Assembly: GCF_002440635.1 (NCBI RefSeq)
Contig: NZ_DJUW01000015.1
Span: forward strand, 124,001-188,000
Source: Novosphingobium sp. UBA6272
GTDB lineage: Bacteria > Pseudomonadota > Alphaproteobacteria > Sphingomonadales > Sphingomonadaceae
DNA length: 64,000 bases
Direction of reading: 5' to 3'
Shown here piece after piece: positions 16,441-25,202 of this stretch. Under the pieces are notes generated by a model. That model ran no database searches and had not been told where the DNA came from. It was given only the letters and a program-made list of their open reading frames with translations. The first letter of the stretch is position 1. Each line of letters begins with the position of its first letter. A program made the position numbers and the translations under genes.

Positions 16441-16623
16441 ATGTCGCACCGTTTTGAAATCCGCAAGAACAAGGGCGGAGAGTTTGTCGCCTATTTCTGC
16501 TACAACAGCGAAACGATCTTCTGGACCGAAGGCTATGCCAGCAAGGCCAGCGCGATCAACGCGGTCGAATCGATCAAGAAGAACGGCCCCGGCGCCGAAA
16601 CGGTCGACAAGACGGCCGATTAG
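16441..16623 (+). CDS. DUF1508 (YegP-type) small protein
   Basis: A 60-residue protein consisting of one DUF1508/YegP unit: FEIRKNKGGEFVAYF, then the GYASKASAINAVESIKKN helix. The family adopts a small alpha/beta fold; its role is unknown. A strong ribosome binding site, AGGGAGG (16428-16434), sits 6 bases before the ATG. The stop codon interlocks with that of the converging rnhA gene, so the two transcripts overlap. Confidence 0.88.
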   Translation: MSHRFEIRKNKGGEFVAYFCYNSETIFWTEGYASKASAINAVESIKKNGPGAETVDKTAD

Positions 16624-17054
16624 GCCGCTGCCAGCGCCGCGTCGCTGGCCAGCTTGTCGGCGCGCTCGTTCTCAGGATGGCCGTCGTGGCCCTTGACCCA
16701 GATCCACTCGATCCGGTGACGCTTGGTCGCAGCCAGCAGTTCCTGCCATAGCTCGGCATTGAGCACCGGCTTTTTGGCGGCGGTTTTCCAGCCGTTCTTC
16801 TGCCAGCCGTAGATCCACTTGGTGATCCCGTCGATCACATAGCGGCTGTCGGTGTGGAGGTGGACGTGGCACGGTTCCTTCAGCGCCTGGAGCGCGCGGA
16901 TCACCGCGCTCAATTCCATGCGGTTGTTGGTGGTCTGCGCTTCGCTGCCCGACAGCTCCCGCTCATGGTGCCCCATCCGCAGGATCGCGCCCCAGCCGCC
17001 CGGGCCGGGATTGCCCTTGCATGCGCCGTCGGTAAAGATCTCGACCTTCTTCAC
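16620..17054 (-). CDS. rnhA: ribonuclease HI
   Basis: A 144-residue RNase H1 that degrades RNA in RNA-DNA hybrids. The catalytic carboxylates are all present: Asp9 (FTDGACKGNPGPGG), Glu47 (NNRMELSA), Asp69 (HTDSRYV) and Asp133 (NERAD), with His123 in KGHDGH and the basic handle WIYGWQKNGWKT. The GTG start overlaps the thrB stop (GTGA). It is the last gene of an ispH-thrB-rnhA operon. Confidence 0.96.
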   Translation of the reverse strand: MKKVEIFTDGACKGNPGPGGWGAILRMGHHERELSGSEAQTTNNRMELSAVIRALQALKEPCHVHLHTDSRYVIDGITKWIYGWQKNGWKTAAKKPVLNAELWQELLAATKRHRIEWIWVKGHDGHPENERADKLASDAALAAA

Positions 17055-18034
17055 GGGCGCGCGAATACAGCGGCGTTGGCCGGATCGGCATAGAATTCCA
17101 GCCGCCGGGCAAAGGCAGACGGGCTCTTGCGCACCACCAGCGCATCGGCAGGGGTGTTGAGCCAGTCAAAAGCGCGGCTCATGGTGAAGCGCAGCGCGGC
17201 CGTACGGGCCAGCACAGGCAACGCGGCGCGTTCCGCCTCGCTCAGCGGGCGGAGGCTTTCGTAGCCTTCAAGCAACGCCGCCGAAATCGCCGGGCTGAAA
17301 TTGCGGCCTTCGCCATCGAAGCACCAGGCGGCGTGGGTGACGGCGACATCGTAAGCGGTCAGATCGGTGCAGGCGAAATAGAAGTCGATCAGTCCGGTCA
17401 CCTGGTTGCCCAGCATCAGGACATTGTCCGGGAACAGGTCGGCATGGATCACCGAACGCGGCAGTTGGGCCGGCCAGGCCGCTTCTAGCAGCGGCAGCTC
17501 GCGCTCGACCAGCGCGGCCAGTTCCGGATCGATGCTGGCCATCCCTTCGTGCCCGCAAGCCGTGGCCAGGCGGCGGGATTCGGCCAGGCCCATCGCATTG
17601 GCCCGGCTGGCGGCGAAATCGGCGCTGGCGAGGTGCAGCTGGGCCAGCGCCCGGCCGACCGCGCGGGCCTGCGCCGCCGTCGGGTGGCTGACCGACACGC
17701 CGGGCAGGAATTCGATCAGGGCGACGGCTTTGCCATCGATCATCCGGAACAACGCGCCATCCCGGTCATGAATCGTGCGCGGCACCGGGCAGCCCTTGGC
17801 GGCGAGGTGATCGAGCAGCGTCAGGAAGAACGGCAGATCCTCCAGCTCAATCCGGAATTCGTACATGGTCAGGATAAACCGGGCACCTGTGCCGTTTGCA
17901 CCGGTGGTCTCGATCAGCCAGTTGGAATTGGACACGCCCTCGGCAATGCCCTTGGCGCTGGTCAGTTCGCCGACATCGAAATGGGCGATCAGCCCGGCCA
18001 GATCTTCGGCCCCGAGATGGGTATAGACCGCCAT
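17051..18034 (-). CDS. thrB: homoserine kinase (ThrB, APH-fold)
   Basis: A 327-residue aminoglycoside-phosphotransferase-fold homoserine kinase, the type found in many alphaproteobacteria in place of the GHMP kinase. It phosphorylates homoserine for threonine synthesis. The N-terminal family signature YTHLGAEDLAGLIAHFDVG is followed by SNSNWLIET, the catalytic HADLFPDNVL and the metal-binding LIDFYFACTD. The ATG shares one base with the ispH stop (TGATG). The ispH-thrB-rnhA order is common in sphingomonads. Confidence 0.93.
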   Translation of the reverse strand: MAVYTHLGAEDLAGLIAHFDVGELTSAKGIAEGVSNSNWLIETTGANGTGARFILTMYEFRIELEDLPFFLTLLDHLAAKGCPVPRTIHDRDGALFRMIDGKAVALIEFLPGVSVSHPTAAQARAVGRALAQLHLASADFAASRANAMGLAESRRLATACGHEGMASIDPELAALVERELPLLEAAWPAQLPRSVIHADLFPDNVLMLGNQVTGLIDFYFACTDLTAYDVAVTHAAWCFDGEGRNFSPAISAALLEGYESLRPLSEAERAALPVLARTAALRFTMSRAFDWLNTPADALVVRKSPSAFARRLEFYADPANAAVFARP

Positions 18035-18996
18035 CAGTCGACCAGCTGGCGGGGCAGCTTGAACACCATCTTCTCCTCGGCGGTGACGACCTGTTCAATC
18101 GTGACTTCGCGCAGGGTCGCGATCCGGTCGATCACTTCCTTCATCAGCTCTTCGGGTGCCGAGGCTCCGGCGGTGAGCCCCAGGGTTTCGACGCCATCCA
18201 GCCATTCCGGCGCAATCTCGCTGGCGCGCTGGATCAGCATGCCGCGCGCACCGCAGCGCTGTGCCACTTCGACCAGCCGCACCGAATTGGAGCTGTTGGG
18301 CGCGCCAATCACCAGCACCAGCTGGCACTGCGGGGCGATCGTCTTGACCGCCGCCTGACGGTTCGACGTGGCATAGCAGATGTCTTCGGCCTTGGGCCCG
18401 ACGATCTGCGGGAAGCGAGCGCGCAGCGCGGTGACGACTTCGGCGGTATCGTCGACCGAGAGGGTGGTCTGGGTCAGGAAGGCCAACCGGGTTTCGTCGG
18501 CAAAGCTCAGATTGCTGACGTCCTCGACCGTTTCGACCAGCGTAATGGTGCCCTGGGGTACCTGTCCCATCGTTCCGACCACTTCGGGGTGCCCGGCATG
18601 GCCGATAAACAGGATGTGCCGCCCGGCTTCGATCTGCCGCTCGGCCTGGCGGTGAACCTTGGAAACCAGCGGGCAGGTCGCATCCAGCCAGTCCAGCCCC
18701 CGCTCGGTCGCTTTGGCCGGCACCGCCTTGGGCACGCCGTGGGCACTGAATACCACCGGAAATCCGTCCGGAACCTCGTCCAGCTCCTCGACGAAGACCG
18801 CGCCTTTGGCCTTCAGACTATCGACCACGAAGCGGTTGTGGACGATCTCGTGCCGGACATAGACCGGCGCGCCATAGCGCTCCAGCGCCAGCTCGACGAT
18901 GTCGATCGCCCGGTCCACCCCGGCGCAGAAACCGCGCGGTGCGGCCAGCAGCAGGCGCAAGGGGGGCTTTTCACCGGGCAGAAAGGGCGCGTTCAT
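18034..18996 (-). CDS. ispH: 4-hydroxy-3-methylbut-2-enyl diphosphate reductase
   Basis: A 320-residue iron-sulfur enzyme producing IPP and DMAPP in the last step of the MEP isoprenoid pathway. The three cluster cysteines are visible: Cys24 (PRGFCAGVDRAI), Cys108 (DATCPLVSKVH) and Cys207 (EDICYATSNRQ). The substrate-binding histidines are in VRHEIVHN, SAHGVPK and IGHAGHPEV, and APNSSNSVRL is also conserved. It is the first gene of its operon. Confidence 0.96.
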   Translation of the reverse strand: MNAPFLPGEKPPLRLLLAAPRGFCAGVDRAIDIVELALERYGAPVYVRHEIVHNRFVVDSLKAKGAVFVEELDEVPDGFPVVFSAHGVPKAVPAKATERGLDWLDATCPLVSKVHRQAERQIEAGRHILFIGHAGHPEVVGTMGQVPQGTITLVETVEDVSNLSFADETRLAFLTQTTLSVDDTAEVVTALRARFPQIVGPKAEDICYATSNRQAAVKTIAPQCQLVLVIGAPNSSNSVRLVEVAQRCGARGMLIQRASEIAPEWLDGVETLGLTAGASAPEELMKEVIDRIATLREVTIEQVVTAEEKMVFKLPRQLVD

Positions 18997-19076
18997 CTTC
19001 GCCCCCCTAGCGCTTTGCTTTGCGCGCCGCTAGGGCATGCACACGAAGACCACAGCCTTACCCCAAGGACGCCTCG

Positions 19077-19727
19077 ATGACCGCTCGATTCCGCCTGATT
19101 TCCGCCCTTGCCGTGGCCGCCGCGCTGGCGGGCTGCCGCTCGTCCGGGGATATCATCATCGATGAAGGCGTCGGCATCCAGGCTTTCCGCACCGCCTGTC
19201 CGGCGGTCGGCATTCCCGATTACACCGGCGATATCACGATGTTCCGCACGCCTGGCGATACCAGCGCGACCAATGTCGACGTCGTCGCGGCGATGACAAA
19301 CGTGCGCAGCCAGTGCAACGACAGCGGTGAGAAAGTCTACACCAGCGTGACCTTCGACGTGCTGGCCAAGCGCACCGATGTGCGCGGCGCGCGGCAGGTG
19401 ACGGTGCCCTATTTCGTTACCGTCCTGCGCGGCGGCCGCGCGGTAATCACCAAGCGGGTTGGCCAGGTCACGCTGAATTTCGCCGACGGGCAGGAACGCG
19501 CTCAGGCCAGCGGCCAGGGCGGCGCCTTTGTCGACAAGGCCGAAGCCAGCCTGCCTTCCGAAATCCGCGAACGGATCACCCGCAAGCGCCGCGCCGGTGA
19601 AGAAGACGCGGCGGTCGATCCGCTGTCGCAGCCCGACGTCAAGGCCGCGATCGCGCGGGCCACCTTCGAAGTTCTGGTCGGCTTCCAGCTGAACCAGGAC
19701 CAGCTAACTTACAACGCCACGCGATGA
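19077..19727 (+). CDS. predicted lipoprotein of unknown function
   Basis: A 216-residue protein with a bacterial lipoprotein signal: a basic N-terminus, a hydrophobic run and the lipobox LAGC (Cys20). AAGGA (19065-19069) supports the ATG at 19077 over upstream in-frame starts. The mature part looks beta-rich (TSVTFDVLAKR, VTVPYFVTVLRGG) with a charged segment near RERITRKRRAGEEDA. I do not recognise a named domain. It precedes argS and ends in two GC-rich hairpins, so it is probably its own transcription unit. The second residue of the mature protein (Arg) does not give a simple sorting prediction. Confidence 0.8.
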   Translation: MTARFRLISALAVAAALAGCRSSGDIIIDEGVGIQAFRTACPAVGIPDYTGDITMFRTPGDTSATNVDVVAAMTNVRSQCNDSGEKVYTSVTFDVLAKRTDVRGARQVTVPYFVTVLRGGRAVITKRVGQVTLNFADGQERAQASGQGGAFVDKAEASLPSEIRERITRKRRAGEEDAAVDPLSQPDVKAAIARATFEVLVGFQLNQDQLTYNATR

Positions 19728-19730
19728 TGC

Positions 19731-19797
19731 GGGCGCGCTGCGGCGCGCCCCTCCTTGCTTGCCGCGCCCCCGCCCAGGCGGTAGGGGCGCTTTCGTT
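19731..19797 (+). terminator. tandem hairpin terminator after lipoprotein gene
   Basis: There are two stems in succession. The first is GGGCGCGC / GCGCGCCC with a TGCG loop (19731-19750). The second pairs GCGCCCC with GGGGCGC plus an inner CGCC/GGCG (19764-19790) and is followed by TTTCGTT. The second has the shape of a weak rho-independent terminator. Together they separate the lipoprotein gene from argS. Confidence 0.6.
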
Positions 19798-19832
19798 GCG
19801 TGGCCCTTTGGCCAAACCTGAGAACCCGTTCG

Positions 19833-21578
19833 ATGACCGATAGCACAACCATCTATTCCGCCTTTGCCGGCCACATCGCCGACGCGCTCGCTGCGCTGGA
19901 AACAGCGGGCACGCTGCCCGCCGGGCTCAACCGCGCGCCGATCACGCTTGAACCCCCGCGCGATCCTTCGCACGGCGATCTCTCGACCAACGCTGCGATG
20001 GTGCTGGCCAAGCCGGCCGGGACCCAGCCGCGCGCGCTGGCTGAAGCACTGGTCGCGGAACTGAAGAAGATTCCCGACGTGGTCTCGGCCGAAATCGCCG
20101 GGCCCGGCTTCATCAACCTGCGGATTGCCCCGGCTGCCTGGATCGCCGAACTGCGGACGATTGCCGAGCTGGCGGGGAATTATGGCCGCTCCGGCGTGGG
20201 CGGGGGCAGCACTGTCAACGTCGAATATGTCTCGGCCAATCCGACCGGACCGATGCACATGGGCCACTGCCGCGGCGCGGTGGTCGGCGATGCGCTGGCC
20301 AGCCTGCTCGAATGGGCCGGGCACAAGGTGATCCGCGAATATTACGTCAACGATGCCGGCGGGCAGGTCGATGTGCTCGCCCGCTCGGTTCATCTGCGCT
20401 ACCGCGAAGCGCTGGGCGAGGCGGTCGGCGCGATCCCGGAAGGGCTCTATCCGGGCGACTATCTGGTTCCGCTTGGCGAAGCGCTGGCGGCCGAATTCGG
20501 CGATCGCTTTGCCAAGGCCCCGGAAAGCGAGTGGCTCGGCGCCTTCCGGACCCGTGCGGTCGCCGCCATGCTCGAGCAGATCAAGGCCGACCTGGCCCTG
20601 CTCGGCATCCGGCATGACCTGTTCTCGTCCGAAGCGGACCTGCAGGCTTCGGGCAAGCCCGAGGCGGCCGAGGCCTGGCTGCGGGCGCAGGGCCTGGTCT
20701 ATGACGGTCACCTCGAGGCGCCCAAGGGCAAGACCCTCGACGACTGGGAGCCGGTCGAGCTGCCGCTGTTTCGCTCAACCCAGTTCGGCGACGATCAGGA
20801 CCGCCCGATCAAGAAGAGCGATGGATCGTGGACCTATTTCGGGGCCGACCTGGCTTATCACTTCGAAAAGGCCCGCAGCGCCGACGCGCTGGTCGATATC
20901 TGGGGCGCGGATCACGCCGGTACGGTCAAGCGGATCAAGGCCGCGGTCGCCGCGATGACGCTGGGGGCGGGGCAGGAAAAACCGTTCGAAGTCAAGCTGG
21001 TACAGATGGTCCAGCTGCTCAAGGGCGGCGAGCCGTTCAAGATGTCCAAGCGTTCGGGCAACTTCGTGACGCTTGCCGATGTGGTCGAGATGGTCGGCAA
21101 GGACGTGGTCCGCTTCACCATGTTGACCCGCAAGCCCGAAGCCCAGATGGACTTCGATTTCGACAAGGTGGTCGAAGCATCGAAGGACAATCCGGTTTTC
21201 TACGTCCAGTACGCCAACGCCCGGATCCATTCGACCCTGCGCAAGGCTGCGGGCGAGGGCTTTTCGCCGGGCGAGGCTGATCTGGCGCAGCTCGGCGAGG
21301 AAGAGCTGGAGCTGGTCAAACTCGCCGCACAGTTCCCGCGGCTGGTCGAAGCCGCCGCTGCCGCGCGCGAACCGCACCGGGTGGCATTTTATCTATATGA
21401 GCTTGCCGGGGCCTTTCATGCTTACTGGAATCTCGGCAACGACAGGCCCGAAAAGCGCTTCATCGTGGCACAAGATGGCAAACTGACCAGCGCAAGGCTT
21501 TATCTTGTCAGCCAAATCGGGCAAATTGTCCGCAACGGCCTCGCCATTCTCGGCGTAGAGGCAGTAGAGGAGATGTAG
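19833..21578 (+). CDS. argS: arginyl-tRNA synthetase
   Basis: A 581-residue class I aminoacyl-tRNA synthetase. An N-terminal tRNA-binding domain comes first, then the HIGH-like motif ANPTGPMHMGHCRGAVVGD, the degenerate KMSKS region FKMSKRSGNFVTL and a C-terminal anticodon-binding all-helical domain. The ATG at 19833 begins the family's usual N-terminus; an upstream GTG in frame is less likely. It begins the argS-SPOR-nagZ-scpA-scpB run seen in many alphaproteobacteria. Confidence 0.96.
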   Translation: MTDSTTIYSAFAGHIADALAALETAGTLPAGLNRAPITLEPPRDPSHGDLSTNAAMVLAKPAGTQPRALAEALVAELKKIPDVVSAEIAGPGFINLRIAPAAWIAELRTIAELAGNYGRSGVGGGSTVNVEYVSANPTGPMHMGHCRGAVVGDALASLLEWAGHKVIREYYVNDAGGQVDVLARSVHLRYREALGEAVGAIPEGLYPGDYLVPLGEALAAEFGDRFAKAPESEWLGAFRTRAVAAMLEQIKADLALLGIRHDLFSSEADLQASGKPEAAEAWLRAQGLVYDGHLEAPKGKTLDDWEPVELPLFRSTQFGDDQDRPIKKSDGSWTYFGADLAYHFEKARSADALVDIWGADHAGTVKRIKAAVAAMTLGAGQEKPFEVKLVQMVQLLKGGEPFKMSKRSGNFVTLADVVEMVGKDVVRFTMLTRKPEAQMDFDFDKVVEASKDNPVFYVQYANARIHSTLRKAAGEGFSPGEADLAQLGEEELELVKLAAQFPRLVEAAAAAREPHRVAFYLYELAGAFHAYWNLGNDRPEKRFIVAQDGKLTSARLYLVSQIGQIVRNGLAILGVEAVEEM

Positions 21579-21580
21579 CC

Positions 21581-22303
21581 ATGTCGGGCACCGAGGGGAC
21601 GCGCGAAGGCGAAGAGTGGCAGGACGGCGAAGGCGAGCCGCTGGAAACCGAACAGCTCGCTCTGGCCGACGAGGATGATCGGCTGCCCTGGCTGGAAAGC
21701 GCCGAGGACGATGAGTACGAGGGTTATGGCAATGAAAGCAGCGGCTTAATGAAGCTGGTGCTCGCCGGGCTACTCGCTCTGGTGGTGATAGTTGGCGGCA
21801 TCTGGTGGGCAACCAACCGCAACCCCGATCCCGCGCTGGTTGCCGATGGCAGCCTGGTTCCCGCCGAAAGCGGCGCTTACAAGGAAGCGCCGAAGGATCC
21901 TGGCGGCAAACAGTTCGATGGCACCGGTGATACCAGTTTTGCGGTATCCGAAGGGCAGAACCGCCCGGCCCAGCTGGGCGGAGCGGACAAGGCCGCGCCG
22001 GCCCCTGCGCCGAATGCCGATCCCAAGGCCAAGCCTTCGGTCAACACGGCTCCGGCTGCGCCCAGCGGCGGGACCGGCGTGCAGGTCGGGGCGTTTTCGT
22101 CCAAGGCGGCCGCCGAAGCAGGCTGGTCCAAGCTGGTTGGCCAGGCGAATGGCGCGCTTTCGGGCGTTTCGCATCGGGTGATCGAAGGCAGCGCCGACAA
22201 TGGCACGATCTATCGCCTGCAGGCGGTGGCTGGTGATACCGCAGCGGCCAATGCCCTTTGCGGTAGGCTCAAGTCCGCTGGAATCTCCTGCCAGGTCAAA
22301 TGA
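21581..22303 (+). CDS. SPOR-domain membrane protein
   Basis: A 240-residue bitopic protein with an acidic cytoplasmic N-terminus (about residues 1-50), a single transmembrane helix (LVLAGLLALVVIVGGIWWA), a Pro/Ala-rich periplasmic linker and a C-terminal SPOR domain (GVQVGAFSSKAAAEAGW to SAGISCQVK). SPOR domains bind denuded peptidoglycan at the division septum. It follows argS by 2 bases and precedes the peptidoglycan-recycling gene nagZ. Confidence 0.9.
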   Translation: MSGTEGTREGEEWQDGEGEPLETEQLALADEDDRLPWLESAEDDEYEGYGNESSGLMKLVLAGLLALVVIVGGIWWATNRNPDPALVADGSLVPAESGAYKEAPKDPGGKQFDGTGDTSFAVSEGQNRPAQLGGADKAAPAPAPNADPKAKPSVNTAPAAPSGGTGVQVGAFSSKAAAEAGWSKLVGQANGALSGVSHRVIEGSADNGTIYRLQAVAGDTAAANALCGRLKSAGISCQVK

Positions 22304-22374
22304 GGCGATAATCCACACGGATTGCACTGCGCGCGCTTGCCACGGGCGCGCGTAGCTGCGACCCTGAAGGCACC

Positions 22375-23394
22375 ATGACACCCGCGATTTTCGGCCTTTC
22401 CGGATTGGTGCTGACCGCCGACGAGCGGGCCTTTTTCCGTGAGGCGGACCCGGCCGGCTACATCATTTTCGGGCGAAACGTTGAAAGCCGCGAACAGCTG
22501 CGCGGGCTGACCGATGCGCTGCGCGAGATCCACGGGCGCGAGAAGCTGCTGATCACGATCGATCAGGAAGGCGGACGGGTCCAGCGGATGAAGCCGCCGG
22601 TCTGGCCGCAATATCCCGCTGGGGCTGCGTTTGACCGGCTTTACGATGTGGCCCCCGCCAGCGCGATCGAGGCGGCGCGGGCCAATGCCGAGGCTCTGGG
22701 GATCGACCTGGCCGAAGTTGGGATCACCTGCACCCATGCGCCGGTGCTCGACGTGCGGCAGGAAAGCGCGCACGACGTGATCGGAGACCGCGCCATGGGG
22801 CATGAACCGCTGCGCGTCGCCGCGCTCGGGCGGGCAGTGCTCGATGGCCTTGCCCGGGCAGGGATCGCCGGCACGATCAAGCACATGCCGGGCCACGGCC
22901 GCACCACTTGCGATACCCACAAGGCGATGCCGACGGTGGCGGAGTGCGAGGCTGAACTGGAGGCCGATATCGCCCCGTTCCGCGCGCTGAACGATGCCCC
23001 GTCGGGAATGACCGGCCACCTCAAGTTCACCGCCTGGGACACGGAAAACCCGGCGACCCAATCGCTGTTCATTATCGAACAGATCATTCGCGGAAAGATC
23101 GGGTTCGATGGGCTGCTGTTCACTGACGATCTCGATATGGAGGCGCTCAGCGGCACGGTGCCCGAACGCGCGGAAAGGTCGGTCGCGGCGGGCTGCGATC
23201 TGGCCCTCAATTGCTGGGCCCGGATGGACGACATGATCGGAATTTGTGAGCGATTGCCCACGATGAACGAGAAAACTGCCGAGCGGCTGGCTCGAACGCT
23301 TTCGTTCACCCGTCTCGACAATTCAGAGGGCGACCAGTCCGCATTGATTGCCAAGCGCGATGCGCTGCTGGCTCTGGCGGAGACGGCGGCGTGA
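22375..23394 (+). CDS. nagZ: beta-N-acetylhexosaminidase
   Basis: A 339-residue GH3 enzyme that removes GlcNAc from anhydro-muropeptides during cell-wall recycling. Visible motifs are IIFGRNVESREQ, TIDQEGGRVQRMK, the loop KHMPGHGRTTCDTHKAMP with the His-Asp general acid dyad, and the nucleophile aspartate in LLFTDDLDMEALSG. It has no signal peptide, consistent with a cytoplasmic enzyme. Its stop codon abuts a palindromic repeat that separates it from scpA. Confidence 0.94.
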   Translation: MTPAIFGLSGLVLTADERAFFREADPAGYIIFGRNVESREQLRGLTDALREIHGREKLLITIDQEGGRVQRMKPPVWPQYPAGAAFDRLYDVAPASAIEAARANAEALGIDLAEVGITCTHAPVLDVRQESAHDVIGDRAMGHEPLRVAALGRAVLDGLARAGIAGTIKHMPGHGRTTCDTHKAMPTVAECEAELEADIAPFRALNDAPSGMTGHLKFTAWDTENPATQSLFIIEQIIRGKIGFDGLLFTDDLDMEALSGTVPERAERSVAAGCDLALNCWARMDDMIGICERLPTMNEKTAERLARTLSFTRLDNSEGDQSALIAKRDALLALAETAA

Positions 23395-23414
23395 CCCTTC
23401 GACAAGCTCAGGGT
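23394..23414. repeat. palindromic repeat CCCTTCGACAAGCTCAGGG type
   Basis: ACCCT and AGGGT arms flank TTCGACAAGCTC. This is a widely scattered proteobacterial intergenic repeat. Here it fills the 28-base nagZ-scpA gap exactly, starting at the last base of the nagZ stop codon, and its right arm provides the GGGTGA that serves as the scpA ribosome binding site. Confidence 0.7.
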
Positions 23415-23422
23415 GATCGGCG

Positions 23423-24229
23423 ATGAGCGAGGAAGGCCTGATCGACAGCCCTGCGGTCAGCTTTGCCGAGGATGAATGGCAAGGCGTCGCCACGGCGGCG
23501 AGCGAGGACCAGGCGCTCTATCTTGAGCTCGATGGCTGGGAAGGCCCGCTCGACCTGCTGCTCGATCTGGCCCGGCGCCAGAAGGTCGATCTGCGAAGAA
23601 TCTCGATCCTCGAACTGGTCGATCAGTACCTGACCTATATCGAACAGGCCGAGGCGCTGCGGCTCGAGCTTGCGGCAGACTATCTGGTGATGGCGGCTTG
23701 GTTGGCTTACCTGAAGTCGGCGCTGCTGCTGCCGCGCGACGAACAGGTCGATCCCAGTCCCGAGGAACTGGCGCTGCGTCTGCAACTGCGGCTGCAACGG
23801 CTGGCGGCGATGCGCGATGCCGCAGCGCGGCTGATGGGGCGTGACCGGCTGGGCCGCGATGTGTTCCGCCGTGGTGCGCCCGAGGGCCTGAGGGTCGATC
23901 GCAAGAACAAGTGGCAGTGTGACTGGTTCGCGCTGGTCCAGGCCTATGGCCAGGTCAAGGCGCGCACAGCGCCAGTGGTCCACATGGTCCGCGACCGGAT
24001 GGTGATGACGCTGGATTCGGCGCTGAGCCGGGTCTCGGCCATGCTCGGCGTCAATCTTGACTGGATGGAGCTCAAGGATTTTCTGCCGCCGCACGCCGAT
24101 CCGAAGCTGCGCCGCTCGGCCATGGCCTCCAGCTTTGTCGCGGCGCTGGAACTGGCCCGGCTGGGCAAGGCCGAATTGCAGCAGGATAGCGTCTTCGGCC
24201 CGCTGATGCTGCGGGGAATCAAGGCGTGA
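23423..24229 (+). CDS. scpA: segregation and condensation protein A
   Basis: A 268-residue kleisin subunit of the SMC-ScpAB condensin that organises and segregates chromosomes. The N-terminal SMC-neck-binding region has LELDGWEGPLDLLLDLARRQKVDLR and the conserved LVDQYLTYIEQAEALRLELAADYLVMAAWLAYLKS. The C-terminal winged helix is followed by SSFVAALELARLGKAELQQ. The Shine-Dalgarno GGGTGA comes from the preceding repeat. The stop overlaps scpB (GTGA). Confidence 0.94.
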   Translation: MSEEGLIDSPAVSFAEDEWQGVATAASEDQALYLELDGWEGPLDLLLDLARRQKVDLRRISILELVDQYLTYIEQAEALRLELAADYLVMAAWLAYLKSALLLPRDEQVDPSPEELALRLQLRLQRLAAMRDAAARLMGRDRLGRDVFRRGAPEGLRVDRKNKWQCDWFALVQAYGQVKARTAPVVHMVRDRMVMTLDSALSRVSAMLGVNLDWMELKDFLPPHADPKLRRSAMASSFVAALELARLGKAELQQDSVFGPLMLRGIKA

Positions 24230-24843
24230 GGCCCGACGATCTGGTCCGCGCGGTTGAAGCCACGCTGTTCGCTGCTGAAGAGCCGATGACGGCCGAGGCA
24301 ATTTCGACTCATCTGGGCGGGGCAAACGTCAAGGACGCGTTGGTACAGCTTGAGGTGCAGTACCGTGAACGCGGGGTGCAACTGGTCGAGCGTGGGAAGC
24401 GTTGGCATTTCCAGACTGCACCCGATCTCGCCCACCTGCTCCGGCGCGAGCGCGAGGAGGTCCGCCGCCTGTCGCGCGCTGCCACCGAAGTGCTGGCGAT
24501 CGTCGCCTATCACGAGCCGGTCAGCCGGGCCGAGATCGAATCGATCCGCGGCGTGCAGACCGCCAAGGGCACCCTCGATGTGCTGATGGAGGCCGGCTGG
24601 GTCCGGATCGTCGGTCGCCGCGAAGTGCCGGGCCGTCCGGTGATCTATGCAACCACGCCCGAATTCCTTAGCCACTTCGGGCTGGAAAGCCGCCGCGACT
24701 TGCCGGGGATCGACGAACTGCGCGCCGCCGGTCTGCTCGATCCGGTTGAGGATGCGCTGGCCGAAGCGATGGACACGGTTGGCAAGCAGGAAGAGGCCGC
24801 CGACAACGATTCGGATGAAACCGAAGCGGAAGCGCCGGACTGA
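24226..24843 (+). CDS. scpB: segregation and condensation protein B
   Basis: A 205-residue ScpB with two winged-helix domains: AVEATLFAAEEPMTAEAISTHL in the first and LSRAATEVLAIVAYHEPVSRAEIESIRG in the second, with TLDVLMEAGWVRIVGRREVPGRP. It dimerises and binds the ScpA linker in the SMC complex. The GTG start overlaps the scpA stop. An acidic C-terminal tail (about 35 residues) is not part of the fold. Confidence 0.94.
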   Translation: MRPDDLVRAVEATLFAAEEPMTAEAISTHLGGANVKDALVQLEVQYRERGVQLVERGKRWHFQTAPDLAHLLRREREEVRRLSRAATEVLAIVAYHEPVSRAEIESIRGVQTAKGTLDVLMEAGWVRIVGRREVPGRPVIYATTPEFLSHFGLESRRDLPGIDELRAAGLLDPVEDALAEAMDTVGKQEEAADNDSDETEAEAPD

Positions 24844-24926
24844 CTCGCAAATCGTCCACGAATGGCCTACATTGCCGCTGATGGGGCGAACCGGGCGTCA
24901 GCCCCGCATGGATCAGGAGTTTTTCG

Positions 24927-25175
24927 ATGGGTTTCGGTGGAATTGGGCATTGGGTAATTCTGGCCATCGTGGTGCTGGTCCTGTTCGGTCGGGGCAAGAT
25001 CTCCGAAATGATGGGTGATCTTGGCAAGGGCGTCAGCAGCTTCAAGAAGGGTCTGTCAGAAGGCCAGGAAGTGAAGCCGGAGCCGCCCGCGGGTCAGATT
25101 CCGCCGCCGCCCGCTGGCCAGGCGACGATCAATAGCGAAACCGTGGTCGATCCGACCAAGAACACCCCGCAGTAA
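24927..25175 (+). CDS. tatA: Sec-independent translocase protein TatA
   Basis: An 82-residue TatA: a short N-terminus, a transmembrane helix (HWVILAIVVLVLFGRGK) with the FG hinge, an amphipathic helix (GDLGKGVSSFKKGLSEG) and a Pro-rich disordered tail. It forms the size-adjustable pore that exports folded proteins. AGGAG precedes the ATG. It lies 83 bases after scpB and is followed by tatB and tatC. Confidence 0.95.
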   Translation: MGFGGIGHWVILAIVVLVLFGRGKISEMMGDLGKGVSSFKKGLSEGQEVKPEPPAGQIPPPPAGQATINSETVVDPTKNTPQ

Positions 25176-25202
25176 TCCGCCGCTTTCAGGCGGGAACAAG
25201 CC

